From positions 682,001-746,000 of the forward strand of contig CBDFNC010000003.1 in NCBI GenBank assembly GCA_965249895.1: 64,000 bases of DNA, read 5' to 3'. Positions 35,436-44,928 of this stretch are shown one piece after another. Origin of the DNA: CBDFNC01 sp965249895. GTDB taxonomy: Bacteria > Pseudomonadota > Gammaproteobacteria > Enterobacterales > CBDFNC01. Each line of letters begins with the position of its first letter. Position 1 is the stretch's first letter. Position numbers and translations under genes: made by a program. Under the pieces are notes generated by a model. That model was given only the letters and a program-made list of their open reading frames with translations, was not told the origin of the DNA and did not search any database.

Positions 35436-38400
35436 GTGAAAGTTCCGCAATCGCACTCCAGCATCAATAGCGTATCAAGGTTAATGGGTAGTAACATATT
35501 AGTACTGCTCTTTATTATCTCACTATTTGTACCGGCTCAAACCAGCCAACTTGCGGAAGATTTAAATACAACCGATTCAAATGAGCTTGTGTATCAAGAG
35601 CTGCTAGATCAAGCAGAGCGGCATGGGAGTGTTCGCGTGATAATTGAGCTAGAGGCTCAGGAAAGCACAGGGGATCAAGCCAAGTCTCTCAAATTACAAA
35701 AAGATACCTTGGCTATTGGTACCGTTCAGGAACGATTGGTGGAAAATTTAAATCCGTCAAATATGCGTGATATCAGGTATTTTCAATTTTTACCTTATAT
35801 AGCTATGAAGCTAGATATCGCAACGCTTGAATCCGTTAGAAATAGTCCGGGCGTTAAGTCTATATATGCAGATAAGCTACATTCGACTCAGCTATTGAGC
35901 AGTACACCTTTAATTGGGGCAACTACAGCCTGTTCCGACGGGTATTGTGGGCAAGGACAAGTTGTCGCCGTACTCGATACAGGTGTAGATGCGCAACACC
36001 TATTTCTTAATAATGTTGTGCACCAGGCCTGTTTTTCCTCAACCGTCCCAGCAGATTTTGCCACGACACTATGTCCTAGCGGATTGGACGAGCAGATTGG
36101 GACTGATGCCGCTACACCTTGTTCACATAGTAATTGTTATCATGGGACCCACGTAGCAGGGATTGCGACTGGTGATGGTTCCGGTGCAGGAATGACATTC
36201 TCTGGCGTTGCCGCCAATGCAGACATTATGGCGATCCAAGTCTTTTCACAATTTACCGATCCGACATGTGATTTTGTTGGGGCTACCAGTCCATGCATTC
36301 TTTCGTATACATCAGACCTGCTAAGTGCTCTTGAGCACGTGTATAACGAACGCAGTAATTTCAATATTGCCGCAGTTAATATGAGCCTTGGGGGGAATTT
36401 ATTCTCGACTAGCTGCGACGCTTCCAACCCAGCTATGACGGCGGCCATTGATTTATTAAAATCGGTTAATATTGCCACTGTCGTTGCATCTGGTAATAAC
36501 TTTTCATCTTCATCAATCTCTTCCCCTGCCTGTATTTCATCGGCAATCAGTGTGGGCTCGACAAGCAAATCAGACTTTGTCTCTTCTTTCTCCAACAGTG
36601 CAAGTATTCTCGACCTGCTAGCTCCAGGCCAGAGCATAAATTCTTCCGTAATCGGCGGTTCGTTCGGTATACATAGCGGCACATCTATGGCCGCTCCCCA
36701 CGTAGCCGGCGCCTATGCCGTTCTCCGATCGGCAGTACCTTCAGCTTCAGTGGATGAGATATTAAGTTCGCTGCAAGATACAGGTGCGCCTATTTTGGAC
36801 GCTCGTAATGGGCTTATTAAACCCCGTATCCAGATCGACTTGGCGGTTGAGGAGCTTTTAAACTCAGGTCCAACTGTGAGTATCGATACTCCACTCGATG
36901 GTGCAATTTTTACCGAAGGTGACAACATCACCTTTATTGGCACGGCTGACGATGCCGAAGATGGAAACCTCAGTGCGAATATTGACTGGACTTCAGACTT
37001 AGATGGCGATCTGGGTTCAGCTGCGACTATTAGTTCGACCAGCTTAAGTCTTGGTGTTCATACTATTACAGCTACAATATTCGACAGTGAAGATTTATCC
37101 GATAGTACTAGCATTGTCATCACTGTCGTAGCAGCTGTTAGTAACACGCCACCCACAGTAAATATAGCGACCCCATCCGATGGTACGACATTTATCGAAG
37201 GGGATAATATCTCCTTTAACGGTACGGCGAGTGACACTGAAGACGGTGATTTAAGTGTTTTCATAAACTGGCTATCTAGCCTAAATGGCGATTTGGGTTC
37301 GGGCGCTAATATCAGCGCCAGCAATTTGAGCGTAGGCGCCCATACCATTACAGCGAGTGTAACGGACAGCGACGGGAATAGTGATACAGATACTCGGAGT
37401 ATCACGATATCAGCTCCCGCTGAAAACACTCCGCCCTTGGTAAACATTGTTACCCCAGTAAATGGGACGATATTTACTGAAGGGGATAACGTATCCTTTA
37501 CTGGTGCCGCCAGTGATACTGAAGATGGGGACATAAGCGCATCCATAGACTGGGGCTCCAACCTGGATGGTAATCTGGGTAGCGGAGCGAGTATCAGCTC
37601 AAGCAGCTTAAGCCCTGGCTCACATACCATTACCGCCAGCGTTACGGATAGCGGTAATATCAGTGATACCACAGCTATTAACATTACGGTCGAGCAGATC
37701 GCAGTAAACCTCCCCCCAACAGTGAGCATTAGTGCCCCGGTAGATGGCGCGACGTATACAGAAGGTGACAACATCACGCTTACCGGCGCCGCCAGTGATC
37801 CTGAAGACGGAAACATAAGCGCCGCCATAAGCTGGAGCTCCGACCTGGATGGGAGCCTGGGTAGCGGAGCGAGTATCAGTACAAGCAGCTTAAGCCCTGG
37901 CCCACATACCATTACCGCCAGTGTAACGGATAACGGTGGAATCGGTGATATTCATGAGATCAGCATTACTGTGGAGCAGATCGCAGTAAATCTCCCCCCA
38001 ACGGTGAGTATTAACGACCCGGCAGATGGCGCGACATATACAAAAGGTGACAACATCACGTTTACCGGTACCGCCAGTGACCCTGAAGACGGGGACATAA
38101 GCGCCGCCATAAACTGGAGCTCCGACCTGGATGGAAACCTGGGTAGCGGAGCGAGTATCAGCACAAGCGGCTTAAGCCTGGGACTCCATAGCATCACCAC
38201 CAGTGTGACGGACAGTGGCGGGGCCAGTGATTCTGAGGTTATCAGCATTACGGTAACCACTACGGCTGGGAGTACCATAATAGCGGCGCACTTTGATTCC
38301 GATGCGCAAGGCTTTGTCTATGAGGATGATGCTTTTCGTAATACGGCAGAGCCTGGCTACGCCAGTGGTGACTATCAGGCCAGTGGTGGGTTTAATGGTG

Positions 38401-40781
38401 GTGGCTTACGGGTATTAGTGGGGGGGGTAAATGGCGCTTATATTCTGGATATGTCTGGCGGGTGGAGGCAGAGTTTTACCCTAGGAGCTGATCAAACCTT
38501 AACCTTATCCTTATCCTTTCGTTATCAATTGAACCACGCGGGTTTCTATGAAAACGATGAATACGCAGAAGTCCTGGTCAGTCTGGACGGCGTTTTAGTG
38601 GGAGCGGGGGGCAATGATTATCTGAATAAGATTGTCGGCGATGGTAACAGTGGCCCGGATCAAAATTCAGGCTGGATGCTGGTTACATTAGACCTTGGCG
38701 TAGTCACGGCGGGGACCCATACGCTGAGGATTGGCGGTTATAGCAACAAAAAAACCTTCGGTAATGAGCTCACCACGGTGCTTGTCGATGAGGTCATCCT
38801 GACCTCATCGATAACCGGAAACTTCCCTCCCGATGTCAGCCTTGATTCCCCGGTAGATGGCGCGACGTATACAGAAGGTGACAACATCACGTTTACCGGC
38901 ACCGCCAGTGATCCTGAAGACGGGGACATAAGCGCCGCCATAAGCTGGAGTTCTAACCTGGATGGTCATCTGGGGATCGGAGCGAATATCAGCACAAGCA
39001 GCTTAACTCCTGGGTCTCATGTTATTACGGCCAGCGTTATGGATAACGGGGGTGTCAGTGATACCGAAGCTATTGACATTACGGTGGAGCAGATTGCAGT
39101 AAACATTCCCCCAACGGTGAGCATTAATACCCCACTAAATGGCGCGACGTATACAGAAGGTGACAACATCACGTTTACCGGCAGCGCCAATGATCCTGAA
39201 GACGGGGACATAAGCGCCGCCATAAGCTGGAGTTCTAACCTAGATGGTCATCTGGGGATCGGAGCGAATATCAGCACAAGCAGCTTAACTCCTGGGCCTC
39301 ATGTTATTACGACCATCGTTACGGATAACGGTGGTATCAGTGATACCGAAGCTATTAATATTACGGTGGAGCAGATTGCAGTAAATCTCCCCCCAACGGT
39401 GAGCATTAATACACCGCTAGATGGCGCGACGTATACAGAAGGTGACAACATCACGTTTACCGGCACCGCCAGCGATCTTGAAGACGGGGACATAAGCGCC
39501 GCCATAGACTGGAGTTCCAACCTGGGAGGCAATTTTGGTAGCGGAGCGCAGGTCAGCACAGCTAGCTTAACTCCTGGGCCTCATGTCATTACGGCCAGCG
39601 TTACGGATAACGGTGGTATCAGTGATACCGAAGCTATTAATATTACGGTGGAGCAGGTTGCAGTAAATCTCCCCCCAACGGTGAGCATTAATACACCGCT
39701 AGATGGCGTGACGTATACAGAGGGTGACAACGTCACGTTTACCGGCAGAGCCAGTGATCCTGAAGACGGGGACATAAGTGCCGCCATAAGCTGGAGTTCC
39801 AACCTCGATGGTCATCTGGGGATCGGAGCGAGTATCAGCACAAGCAGCTTAACTCCTGGGCCTCATGTTATTACGGCCAGCGTTATGGATACCGGGGGTG
39901 TCAGTGATACCGAAGCTATTAACATTACGGTGGAGCAGATTGCAGTAAACATCCCCCCAACGGTGAGCATTAATACCCCACTAGATGGCGCGACGTATAC
40001 AGAAGGTGACAACATCACGTTTACCGGCATCGCCAATGATCCTGAAGACGGGGACATAAGCGCCGCCATAAGCTGGAGCTCTGACCTGGATGCAAACCTG
40101 GGTAGCGGAGCGAGTATTAGCACAAGCAGCTTAAGCCCGGGAGTCCATAGCATCACCACCAGTGTGACGGACACTGGTGGGGCCAGTGATTCTGAGGTTA
40201 TCAGCATTTCAGTAACCGGCGCGGCTGGGAGCACCATCATAGCGGCGCACTTTGATTCAGATGCGCAAGGGTTTGTCTATGAGGACGATGCTTTTCGTAA
40301 TACGGCAGAGCCTGGCTACGCCAGTGGTGACTATCAGGTAAGTGGAGGGTTTAATGGTGGTGGCTTGCGGGTATTAGTGGGGGGGGTAAATGGCGGCTAT
40401 ATTCTGGATATGTCTGGCGGATGGAGGCAGAGTTTTACCCTAGGAGCTGACCAAACCTTAACCTTATCCTTGCGTTATCAACTGAACCACGCGGGTTTCT
40501 ATGAAAACGATGAATACGCAGAAGTGTTGGTCAGTCTGGATGGTGCCTTGGTAGGAGCGGGGGGCAATGATTACCTGAATAAGATTGTCGGCGATGGTAA
40601 CAGCGGCCCGGATCAAAATTCAGGCTGGGTGCTGGTTACATTAGACCTTGGCGTAGTCCCGGCGGGGACCCATACGCTGAAGATTGGCGGTTATAGCAAC
40701 AAAAAAACCTTCAGTAATGAGATCACCACAGTGCTTGTTGATGATGTAATACTGACCTCTTCAATGGCAGGGAGTCCCTAA
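35436..40781 (+). CDS. giant secreted subtilisin-like serine protease with ten Ig-like repeats
   Basis: A 1781-residue S8 protease. Order: signal peptide (about 1-38), I9-like propeptide (about 50-150), catalytic domain (about 160-470) with Asp181 in VVAVLDTGVD, His236 in HGTHVAGIATG, Asn354 and Ser417 in SGTSMAAPH. Then five repeats of about 94 residues (PPTVSI..PxDGATYTEGDNITFTG type), a domain of about 180 residues (FDSDAQGFVYEDDAF...), five more repeats and a second copy of that domain. Cys pairs in the catalytic domain suggest disulfides and secretion. The C-terminus is not a PEP-CTERM signal. GTG start at 35436 has AGGAAAG five bases upstream. It may process surface proteins or degrade external protein. 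Confidence 0.93.
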   Translation: MKVPQSHSSINSVSRLMGSNILVLLFIISLFVPAQTSQLAEDLNTTDSNELVYQELLDQAERHGSVRVIIELEAQESTGDQAKSLKLQKDTLAIGTVQERLVENLNPSNMRDIRYFQFLPYIAMKLDIATLESVRNSPGVKSIYADKLHSTQLLSSTPLIGATTACSDGYCGQGQVVAVLDTGVDAQHLFLNNVVHQACFSSTVPADFATTLCPSGLDEQIGTDAATPCSHSNCYHGTHVAGIATGDGSGAGMTFSGVAANADIMAIQVFSQFTDPTCDFVGATSPCILSYTSDLLSALEHVYNERSNFNIAAVNMSLGGNLFSTSCDASNPAMTAAIDLLKSVNIATVVASGNNFSSSSISSPACISSAISVGSTSKSDFVSSFSNSASILDLLAPGQSINSSVIGGSFGIHSGTSMAAPHVAGAYAVLRSAVPSASVDEILSSLQDTGAPILDARNGLIKPRIQIDLAVEELLNSGPTVSIDTPLDGAIFTEGDNITFIGTADDAEDGNLSANIDWTSDLDGDLGSAATISSTSLSLGVHTITATIFDSEDLSDSTSIVITVVAAVSNTPPTVNIATPSDGTTFIEGDNISFNGTASDTEDGDLSVFINWLSSLNGDLGSGANISASNLSVGAHTITASVTDSDGNSDTDTRSITISAPAENTPPLVNIVTPVNGTIFTEGDNVSFTGAASDTEDGDISASIDWGSNLDGNLGSGASISSSSLSPGSHTITASVTDSGNISDTTAINITVEQIAVNLPPTVSISAPVDGATYTEGDNITLTGAASDPEDGNISAAISWSSDLDGSLGSGASISTSSLSPGPHTITASVTDNGGIGDIHEISITVEQIAVNLPPTVSINDPADGATYTKGDNITFTGTASDPEDGDISAAINWSSDLDGNLGSGASISTSGLSLGLHSITTSVTDSGGASDSEVISITVTTTAGSTIIAAHFDSDAQGFVYEDDAFRNTAEPGYASGDYQASGGFNGGGLRVLVGGVNGAYILDMSGGWRQSFTLGADQTLTLSLSFRYQLNHAGFYENDEYAEVLVSLDGVLVGAGGNDYLNKIVGDGNSGPDQNSGWMLVTLDLGVVTAGTHTLRIGGYSNKKTFGNELTTVLVDEVILTSSITGNFPPDVSLDSPVDGATYTEGDNITFTGTASDPEDGDISAAISWSSNLDGHLGIGANISTSSLTPGSHVITASVMDNGGVSDTEAIDITVEQIAVNIPPTVSINTPLNGATYTEGDNITFTGSANDPEDGDISAAISWSSNLDGHLGIGANISTSSLTPGPHVITTIVTDNGGISDTEAINITVEQIAVNLPPTVSINTPLDGATYTEGDNITFTGTASDLEDGDISAAIDWSSNLGGNFGSGAQVSTASLTPGPHVITASVTDNGGISDTEAINITVEQVAVNLPPTVSINTPLDGVTYTEGDNVTFTGRASDPEDGDISAAISWSSNLDGHLGIGASISTSSLTPGPHVITASVMDTGGVSDTEAINITVEQIAVNIPPTVSINTPLDGATYTEGDNITFTGIANDPEDGDISAAISWSSDLDANLGSGASISTSSLSPGVHSITTSVTDTGGASDSEVISISVTGAAGSTIIAAHFDSDAQGFVYEDDAFRNTAEPGYASGDYQVSGGFNGGGLRVLVGGVNGGYILDMSGGWRQSFTLGADQTLTLSLRYQLNHAGFYENDEYAEVLVSLDGALVGAGGNDYLNKIVGDGNSGPDQNSGWVLVTLDLGVVPAGTHTLKIGGYSNKKTFSNEITTVLVDDVILTSSMAGSP
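36870..38260 (+). repeat. tandem repeats 1-5 of the subtilase Ig-like array
   Basis: Five in-frame units of about 282 bases. Each starts with a PP[TL]V[SN]I-like segment and contains EGDNI.F.GTASD.EDGD and H.ITASVTD. Units 1-3 are more divergent, 4-5 closer to the consensus. The glycine- and aspartate-rich turns suggest calcium-stabilised beta-sandwich domains acting as a stalk. Confidence 0.9.
38265..38820 (+). repeat. first copy of the subtilase ~180-residue beta-rich domain
   Basis: Nearly identical to 40225-40778. It encodes a domain starting GSTIIAAHFDSDAQGFVYED and ending near VLVDEVILTSS. Composition (Gly, Asp, Asn, alternating strands) suggests a jelly-roll, possibly glycan-binding; this is inference. 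Copy 1 has an extra two codons (LSLSFRYQL against LSLRYQL). Confidence 0.88.
38822..40224 (+). repeat. tandem repeats 6-10 of the subtilase Ig-like array
   Basis: Five units with exact 282-base spacing where measured: the motif GCGACGTATACAGAAGGTGA recurs at this period, with a GCGTGACG variant in unit 9. Nucleotide identity between neighbours is very high, including silent positions, showing recent expansion or gene conversion. Confidence 0.92.
40225..40778 (+). repeat. second copy of the subtilase ~180-residue beta-rich domain
   Basis: C-terminal copy of the domain at 38265-38820, six bases shorter in one place, with few substitutions. It forms the end of the protein (…VILTSSMAGSP). Confidence 0.88.
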
Positions 40782-40968
40782 CGATGAGTTTTGAAATATA
40801 GAAAGGGTAAGGTCTGTGGAATATTCCGAATTCCCAGTGACTTTAATGCTGGCAGTATTTTATTGATGTAAATTGCATCTCACCGTAAAGAAAAGTAGCT
40901 GATAAGTTGATGAAATTATAACCAATAGTTCACAAGTTTTTTCATCTTATAAGGTGTTATAGCCTAAA

Positions 40969-41019
40969 CCGCCTTAATAAGTATACGTACTGAATATCCA
41001 GTTATTATTAAGCAGGCGG
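40969..41019 (-). terminator. possible terminator stem at the 3' end of the ACP gene
   Basis: CCGCCTTAATAA (40969-40980) pairs with TTATTAAG-CA-GGCGG (41005-41019), a 12-bp stem with a two-base bulge and a loop of 24 bases. On the minus strand it is followed by TTTAGG. The stem overlaps the last codons of the ACP gene. The long loop and short T run make it a weak candidate. Confidence 0.3.
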
Positions 41020-41247
41020 GGAGCTTTTAAGTAAAGCGGCAAGATCTGAAATAGACCTTGCGTTTATCGCCAATTCAATTGGAATTTGGGTATCGAAATT
41101 TGCCTGTATTTGTTCCAGTAACATAACGTGCCCCAAAGAGTCCCAGCCCTGGATATCACCAGGTCCTGTATCGTCGTTGAGAGTGCTCTTATCACACATA
41201 AAAAGTTCGGCAATTATAGCTTTCAATTGAAGGGTGTAGTCAGTCAT
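41008..41247 (-). CDS. acyl carrier protein
   Basis: A 79-residue carrier protein. The phosphopantetheine Ser is Ser37 in QGWDSLGHVMLLEQ, the usual DSL context, with acidic helices either side. ATG 41247 (MTDYTLQ) is taken; a GTG four codons earlier overlaps its own ribosome-site region. It lies 14 bases after the acyl-AMP ligase stop, so the ligase most likely loads this carrier. Not the housekeeping fatty-acid ACP, judging by sequence and location. Confidence 0.88.
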   Translation of the reverse strand: MTDYTLQLKAIIAELFMCDKSTLNDDTGPGDIQGWDSLGHVMLLEQIQANFDTQIPIELAINARSISDLAALLKSSPPA

Positions 41248-41261
41248 CTGTTTTATCACCT

Positions 41262-42692
41262 TTAAGTTATACGCCGAATCACCAAATCGCTATCTGGGGA
41301 TAACTTTCGTCGTTGTAGTTTGCCATTTGACGTCATAGGAAAGCCGGAAACTTCATAGAAATAAGCGGGCAGTTTGGCGGATGCCAGCAGGACCATTATC
41401 TGCTCCATAATGGATTTTCGAGTCAGATGTCGGTTAAGTTTTAAAAATGCAGCAGGAACTTTCCCTCTTAAGGGATCAGCTATGCCGGTAACAGCTGATA
41501 GCTCAACTTCATCGATGTTATTTAAAACCCGTTCTATTTCCATGGGCGCGACTTTTTCGCCACCAACATTAAAAATATCATCATTTCTTCCCAGTAAAAA
41601 AAGCAGCCCGTCTTTGATATAGCCAATATCTCCAGTGATCAGAAAATTGTCTCTGGTGAACAACAATTCATTCAGTTCATCATCGTTGAGGTAGCCGCTG
41701 GTAACATTTGGTCCTCGAATAAGCACTATGCCTTTCGCTCTGGGAGGAAGCTCATTATTGGTCAGGGGATCCGCTATTTTTATTTCTAACCCATTGATAG
41801 GTCGACCGCAAGTTTGTTCGAAAAAGCTAGGGTCATCTTCTCTGATATAGGAAATTCTAGGAGTGGCTTCTGTCATTCCATAGTTGTTAAACATCAGCGC
41901 ATTTGGAAATATCTCTTTCAATTGGGCAAGAATGGAGCTATTCATAGCCGCTCCAGCGGAGCACAAAACCCGTACGTGAGACATCTTTAACGGCTTAAGC
42001 TTATGAAGCTTTACCAGGGTTAAATAGGTAGAGGGAACACCACAAAATGTTTTAATTGACTTGCTATTTACCACTTTTTCGAATGCCAATACATTCTGAA
42101 AGTCCGGGAAAAGTTGGACAAAACCTCCCGAATAAAGCATACAAAAAACCTGAGATAGAAGACCATAGCTGTAAAACATGGGAAGCACAACGGCTGCTGA
42201 AGCATAGGCTGGGTATTCGAGGTAGCCACTAATAGACTCACAGGAATGCAATAAATTCTTATGCGAGATGACGACCCCCTTTGGATAACCACTAGTCCCA
42301 GATGTAAACATAACAAGGGCCGATTTTGCCGGGGAGGGGTGGTAGTAAGGGGCTAAGTCAACTAGGTCCTCGGTTTCCAGTGGGTTAATTACTGCGCTGG
42401 CGTCACTTTTATGTAGCAGGTACTCCAGAGAAGAGATTGGCAGTTGTGGATCTACCGGAATAGGTATATTTCCGCTGTACTGGATCCCTAATAAAGTCAC
42501 AATAAAACTAATCGAGGTTGGGGCACGTAAAACAATATATTTTCCTGAGCCATATTGAGAATTGAGATTGCTTGCCACTTGTCCTGCTTGATATCGCATT
42601 TCCCCAAAGGATAACTTGGTCAGGGCATCCCCCACAGCAGGTTTGTTGATATCGATTCTATCTATGGCATCCGTAAAAGAGAGCTGTGTCAT
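41262..42692 (-). CDS. acyl-AMP ligase / acyl-CoA synthetase-like enzyme
   Basis: A 476-residue ANL-superfamily adenylating enzyme. It has the P-loop LVMFTSGTSGYPKGVVISH, NNYGMTEATPR (adenine/substrate region), ITGDIGYIKDGLLFLLGRND (YxxGD-like) and a C-terminal TSNGKLQRRKL with the catalytic Lys. It activates a carboxylic acid and probably hands it to the ACP encoded next. AGGGA lies seven bases before the ATG. Part of the deacetylase-GNAT-ligase-ACP operon. Confidence 0.92.
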   Translation of the reverse strand: MTQLSFTDAIDRIDINKPAVGDALTKLSFGEMRYQAGQVASNLNSQYGSGKYIVLRAPTSISFIVTLLGIQYSGNIPIPVDPQLPISSLEYLLHKSDASAVINPLETEDLVDLAPYYHPSPAKSALVMFTSGTSGYPKGVVISHKNLLHSCESISGYLEYPAYASAAVVLPMFYSYGLLSQVFCMLYSGGFVQLFPDFQNVLAFEKVVNSKSIKTFCGVPSTYLTLVKLHKLKPLKMSHVRVLCSAGAAMNSSILAQLKEIFPNALMFNNYGMTEATPRISYIREDDPSFFEQTCGRPINGLEIKIADPLTNNELPPRAKGIVLIRGPNVTSGYLNDDELNELLFTRDNFLITGDIGYIKDGLLFLLGRNDDIFNVGGEKVAPMEIERVLNNIDEVELSAVTGIADPLRGKVPAAFLKLNRHLTRKSIMEQIMVLLASAKLPAYFYEVSGFPMTSNGKLQRRKLSPDSDLVIRRIT

Positions 42693-42711
42693 TTTATTAT
42701 CCCTAAGCTAA

Positions 42712-43848
42712 CTAATTTGGCAGCGAGCAAGGTGATCTTTGTGTGCAATATGATTCTTCAAATTGCTCTTCATTGATTGCCCGGCACCACCAATTATTTG
42801 GGTCAATTAATAAACTTGCCTGAGCTTCATTCACACCTCTAAGTACGATATACACGCTTTTATTGTAAAATGAAGCGAGTTGTAGCTGATGGCATGCTTG
42901 CTGTAATTCTGAAGTCATCGCGTATATGTGCACCGTGTCGAAAGATAGCGTTTTGGCTAGCTTGCGAACAAAGTGGATAATTTTTATTGCGTCCGATTTA
43001 TTCTCAACTGGAGGGAAAATCTCGTTAACGTGCAATTCCTTCAGTTTCTCCCTCTGGTTACCCACAACTCTGGTTGCTTTGTACTTTATATAGGCCGTCA
43101 AAAGATAAGGGGTAGTTTTATTCTGATTACTTGTTTTATAGACCCAGGCTTTCATGCCCTGCTCACTACCCGCTAATGCGCTTTTAATTTTTTTCTTATC
43201 CCAGGGTGTGTAAATTGGAAGCTTTTGAAGATTGACAATTTCCTCAAGGGCAGAGCAGGCTTCAGTGCCATTCAAAAGCTTGCCAGCTTGCCCGCTTGGC
43301 AACAGTGATAATCGGGTTGCGGCTTTAATTTTATGCAGCATATGTCGTGCCAGAAAAAGCCAGCCAGTGTTTTCTCCATTTGATATTTGAGCATAATAGT
43401 CGAGGCGGCAGTCCCGCAAAAAACTTGCTGTCGTGAGGGGGATTGAGTGGATAGGACTATCGTCGACCCTATGGTATTCCCCCCAAGAGTCATAGACTTT
43501 TTGCATCGCAGCCGAAACGCTGGATGATAATTGTGGGAGGCCAAGGCGTAACAAGTGCATTTTTACGTACACTCCAACCCCTTTAGTTCGGTATTCTTCT
43601 TTTACATATACCCGTTGACTCACAATACAATTAATTGGCTCTCCAGCGACTGAGATCTCACAATATGAGAGTAAATTTCGCCCTACAATTTCGTTTTCGT
43701 CTAACGCGATCACGGCGATAACATCTTCACTATGTAGGTGGTTGAAATGTTCAAGGTGAAAGTCGGATAAAGGATTAGCTGTATCTGCCGGGTGTAATGC
43801 CTGCCACTGTTGGGCCTGTTGCAAAGTTAAATAACGATACTGAATCAT
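42712..43848 (-). CDS. GNAT-like acyltransferase
   Basis: A 378-residue protein with a GNAT core near the N-terminus: VIALDENEIVGRNLLSYCEI (beta strands) and VYVKEEYRTKGVGVYVKMHLL, matching the acetyl-CoA/acyl-ACP pyrophosphate loop R-x-x-G-V-G. The C-terminal half (from about 230) may be a second, degenerate GNAT repeat (FDTVHIYAMTSELQQACHQL). It lies between a deacetylase and an acyl-AMP ligase/ACP pair, so it could use the ACP-bound acyl group to modify an amine freed by the deacetylase. That coupling is inferred. Confidence 0.7.
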   Translation of the reverse strand: MIQYRYLTLQQAQQWQALHPADTANPLSDFHLEHFNHLHSEDVIAVIALDENEIVGRNLLSYCEISVAGEPINCIVSQRVYVKEEYRTKGVGVYVKMHLLRLGLPQLSSSVSAAMQKVYDSWGEYHRVDDSPIHSIPLTTASFLRDCRLDYYAQISNGENTGWLFLARHMLHKIKAATRLSLLPSGQAGKLLNGTEACSALEEIVNLQKLPIYTPWDKKKIKSALAGSEQGMKAWVYKTSNQNKTTPYLLTAYIKYKATRVVGNQREKLKELHVNEIFPPVENKSDAIKIIHFVRKLAKTLSFDTVHIYAMTSELQQACHQLQLASFYNKSVYIVLRGVNEAQASLLIDPNNWWCRAINEEQFEESYCTQRSPCSLPN

Positions 43849-43861
43849 CCTAACTTTCCCA

Positions 43862-44620
43862 CTATTGTCGGAGAAAAGTGAGATCTGCCACAGGTTTTAT
43901 ATACCTGGCATAAAGCCTGGATTTTCGACTCTGCCAGTTATAGCCAAGTAGCTTGGCATTAAATATGGTCAGAGAATCGGATGCTTTAACCTGAATACGT
44001 CTAAGCTCAAATTTGTGCGCCAGGTTGGCGTCGTTATAGCCGTAAACGGAACAAACCGCCGCCTGATAGCCAGCCCTTTTCACTTCTTCCATAATATCTT
44101 CGCTGTGATGCCCACCTCGATAACAAAAATAATTAATGTTTTTTCCCAGTTTTTCTTCGAGCGTACGTTTAGAGTTAATCAACTCAAAACGTACTTCATT
44201 CAAAGCTAATTTAGTTAATATTCGATGAGTTACTGAGTGGGATTCTAGCGAAATACCTTGGTCAGACAGACTTCTTAGTTGCTGCCAAGTCATACCATTC
44301 GATTGCCCAATACGATCTGTTATAACAAACATGGTAGCTGTCAGGTTACATTTTTTTAAAATTGGAACTGCGTGTTCATAGAAAGAAGGGTGGCCATCAT
44401 CAAAAGTGATGATAACACTACGTTCAGGTATAGCCAGGCCATGATATAGGTGTGCAGTAAATTCATCCAAGCAGATGGTGTGAAACCCTTTTTCTTTAAG
44501 AAAAACCATTTGTTTTTCAAAGTCTTCAACTTTTACCCAATAAGGAGATTTAGCTGGGATATTAGATTCACCTATGAAATGATACATTAATAAAGGGCAC
44601 AACATATCACTAAACTCCAT
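43862..44620 (-). CDS. polysaccharide deacetylase (NodB family)
   Basis: A 252-residue carbohydrate esterase 4-type enzyme. Motifs: PLLMYHFIG at the start, IITFDDGHPSFYEHAVP (motif 1), LESHSVTHRILT (motif 2, H-S-x-x-H) and YFCYRGGHHSEDI (motif 3 region). No signal peptide, so it acts on cytoplasmic or membrane-facing glycan. ATG 44620 is given; a second in-frame ATG at 44605 has a GGAG nine bases upstream and may be the real start. First gene of a four-gene operon. Confidence 0.9.
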   Translation of the reverse strand: MEFSDMLCPLLMYHFIGESNIPAKSPYWVKVEDFEKQMVFLKEKGFHTICLDEFTAHLYHGLAIPERSVIITFDDGHPSFYEHAVPILKKCNLTATMFVITDRIGQSNGMTWQQLRSLSDQGISLESHSVTHRILTKLALNEVRFELINSKRTLEEKLGKNINYFCYRGGHHSEDIMEEVKRAGYQAAVCSVYGYNDANLAHKFELRRIQVKASDSLTIFNAKLLGYNWQSRKSRLYARYIKPVADLTFLRQ

Positions 44621-44928
44621 GTGAAAACTACTTTACTTTACTTTAGAATATTTCCTGGTAATGTTCCAACTTAGAGTTAATTATTTATTTTTTAGTTAAT
44701 ATGTTTTTATGGCTTTTTAATTGGATAAATATGTTATTATACTCGTTAAATATATGAGTAAATATTCTGTCGAAAGTTGTTTTTACTCGTCATATATTTT
44801 TGCTACTTTTACTTTTCAAAAATCACTATTTTATTCCTTTGAGATATTTTAAAGCATTCAGGATTTCTACTCTTGCATAGGTATATTCTTTATACCGTAA
44901 GTAAAAAAGTAGTAATTAAGGTTTAGCG
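44621..44928. other. AT-rich intergenic region with candidate minus-strand -10 element
   Basis: 308 bases, strongly AT-rich, between the GT39 gene and the deacetylase operon, both on the minus strand. The minus-strand hexamer TATAAT is at 44736-44741, about 116 bases before the deacetylase start; a matching -35 is unclear. No ORF or structured RNA was seen. The sharp change in base composition suggests an operon boundary. Confidence 0.4.

Noticed and set aside
36140..40240. Long open frames on the minus strand across the subtilase, some over 280 codons
   Set aside because: They mirror the repeats of the real gene, have low-complexity Ser/Pro/Leu/Val composition, and no start signals or families. 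They are frame shadows.
35436..40781. PEP-CTERM or other sorting signal on the subtilase
   Set aside because: The C-terminus ends within the second beta-rich domain (TSSMAGSP) and has no hydrophobic helix or basic tail.
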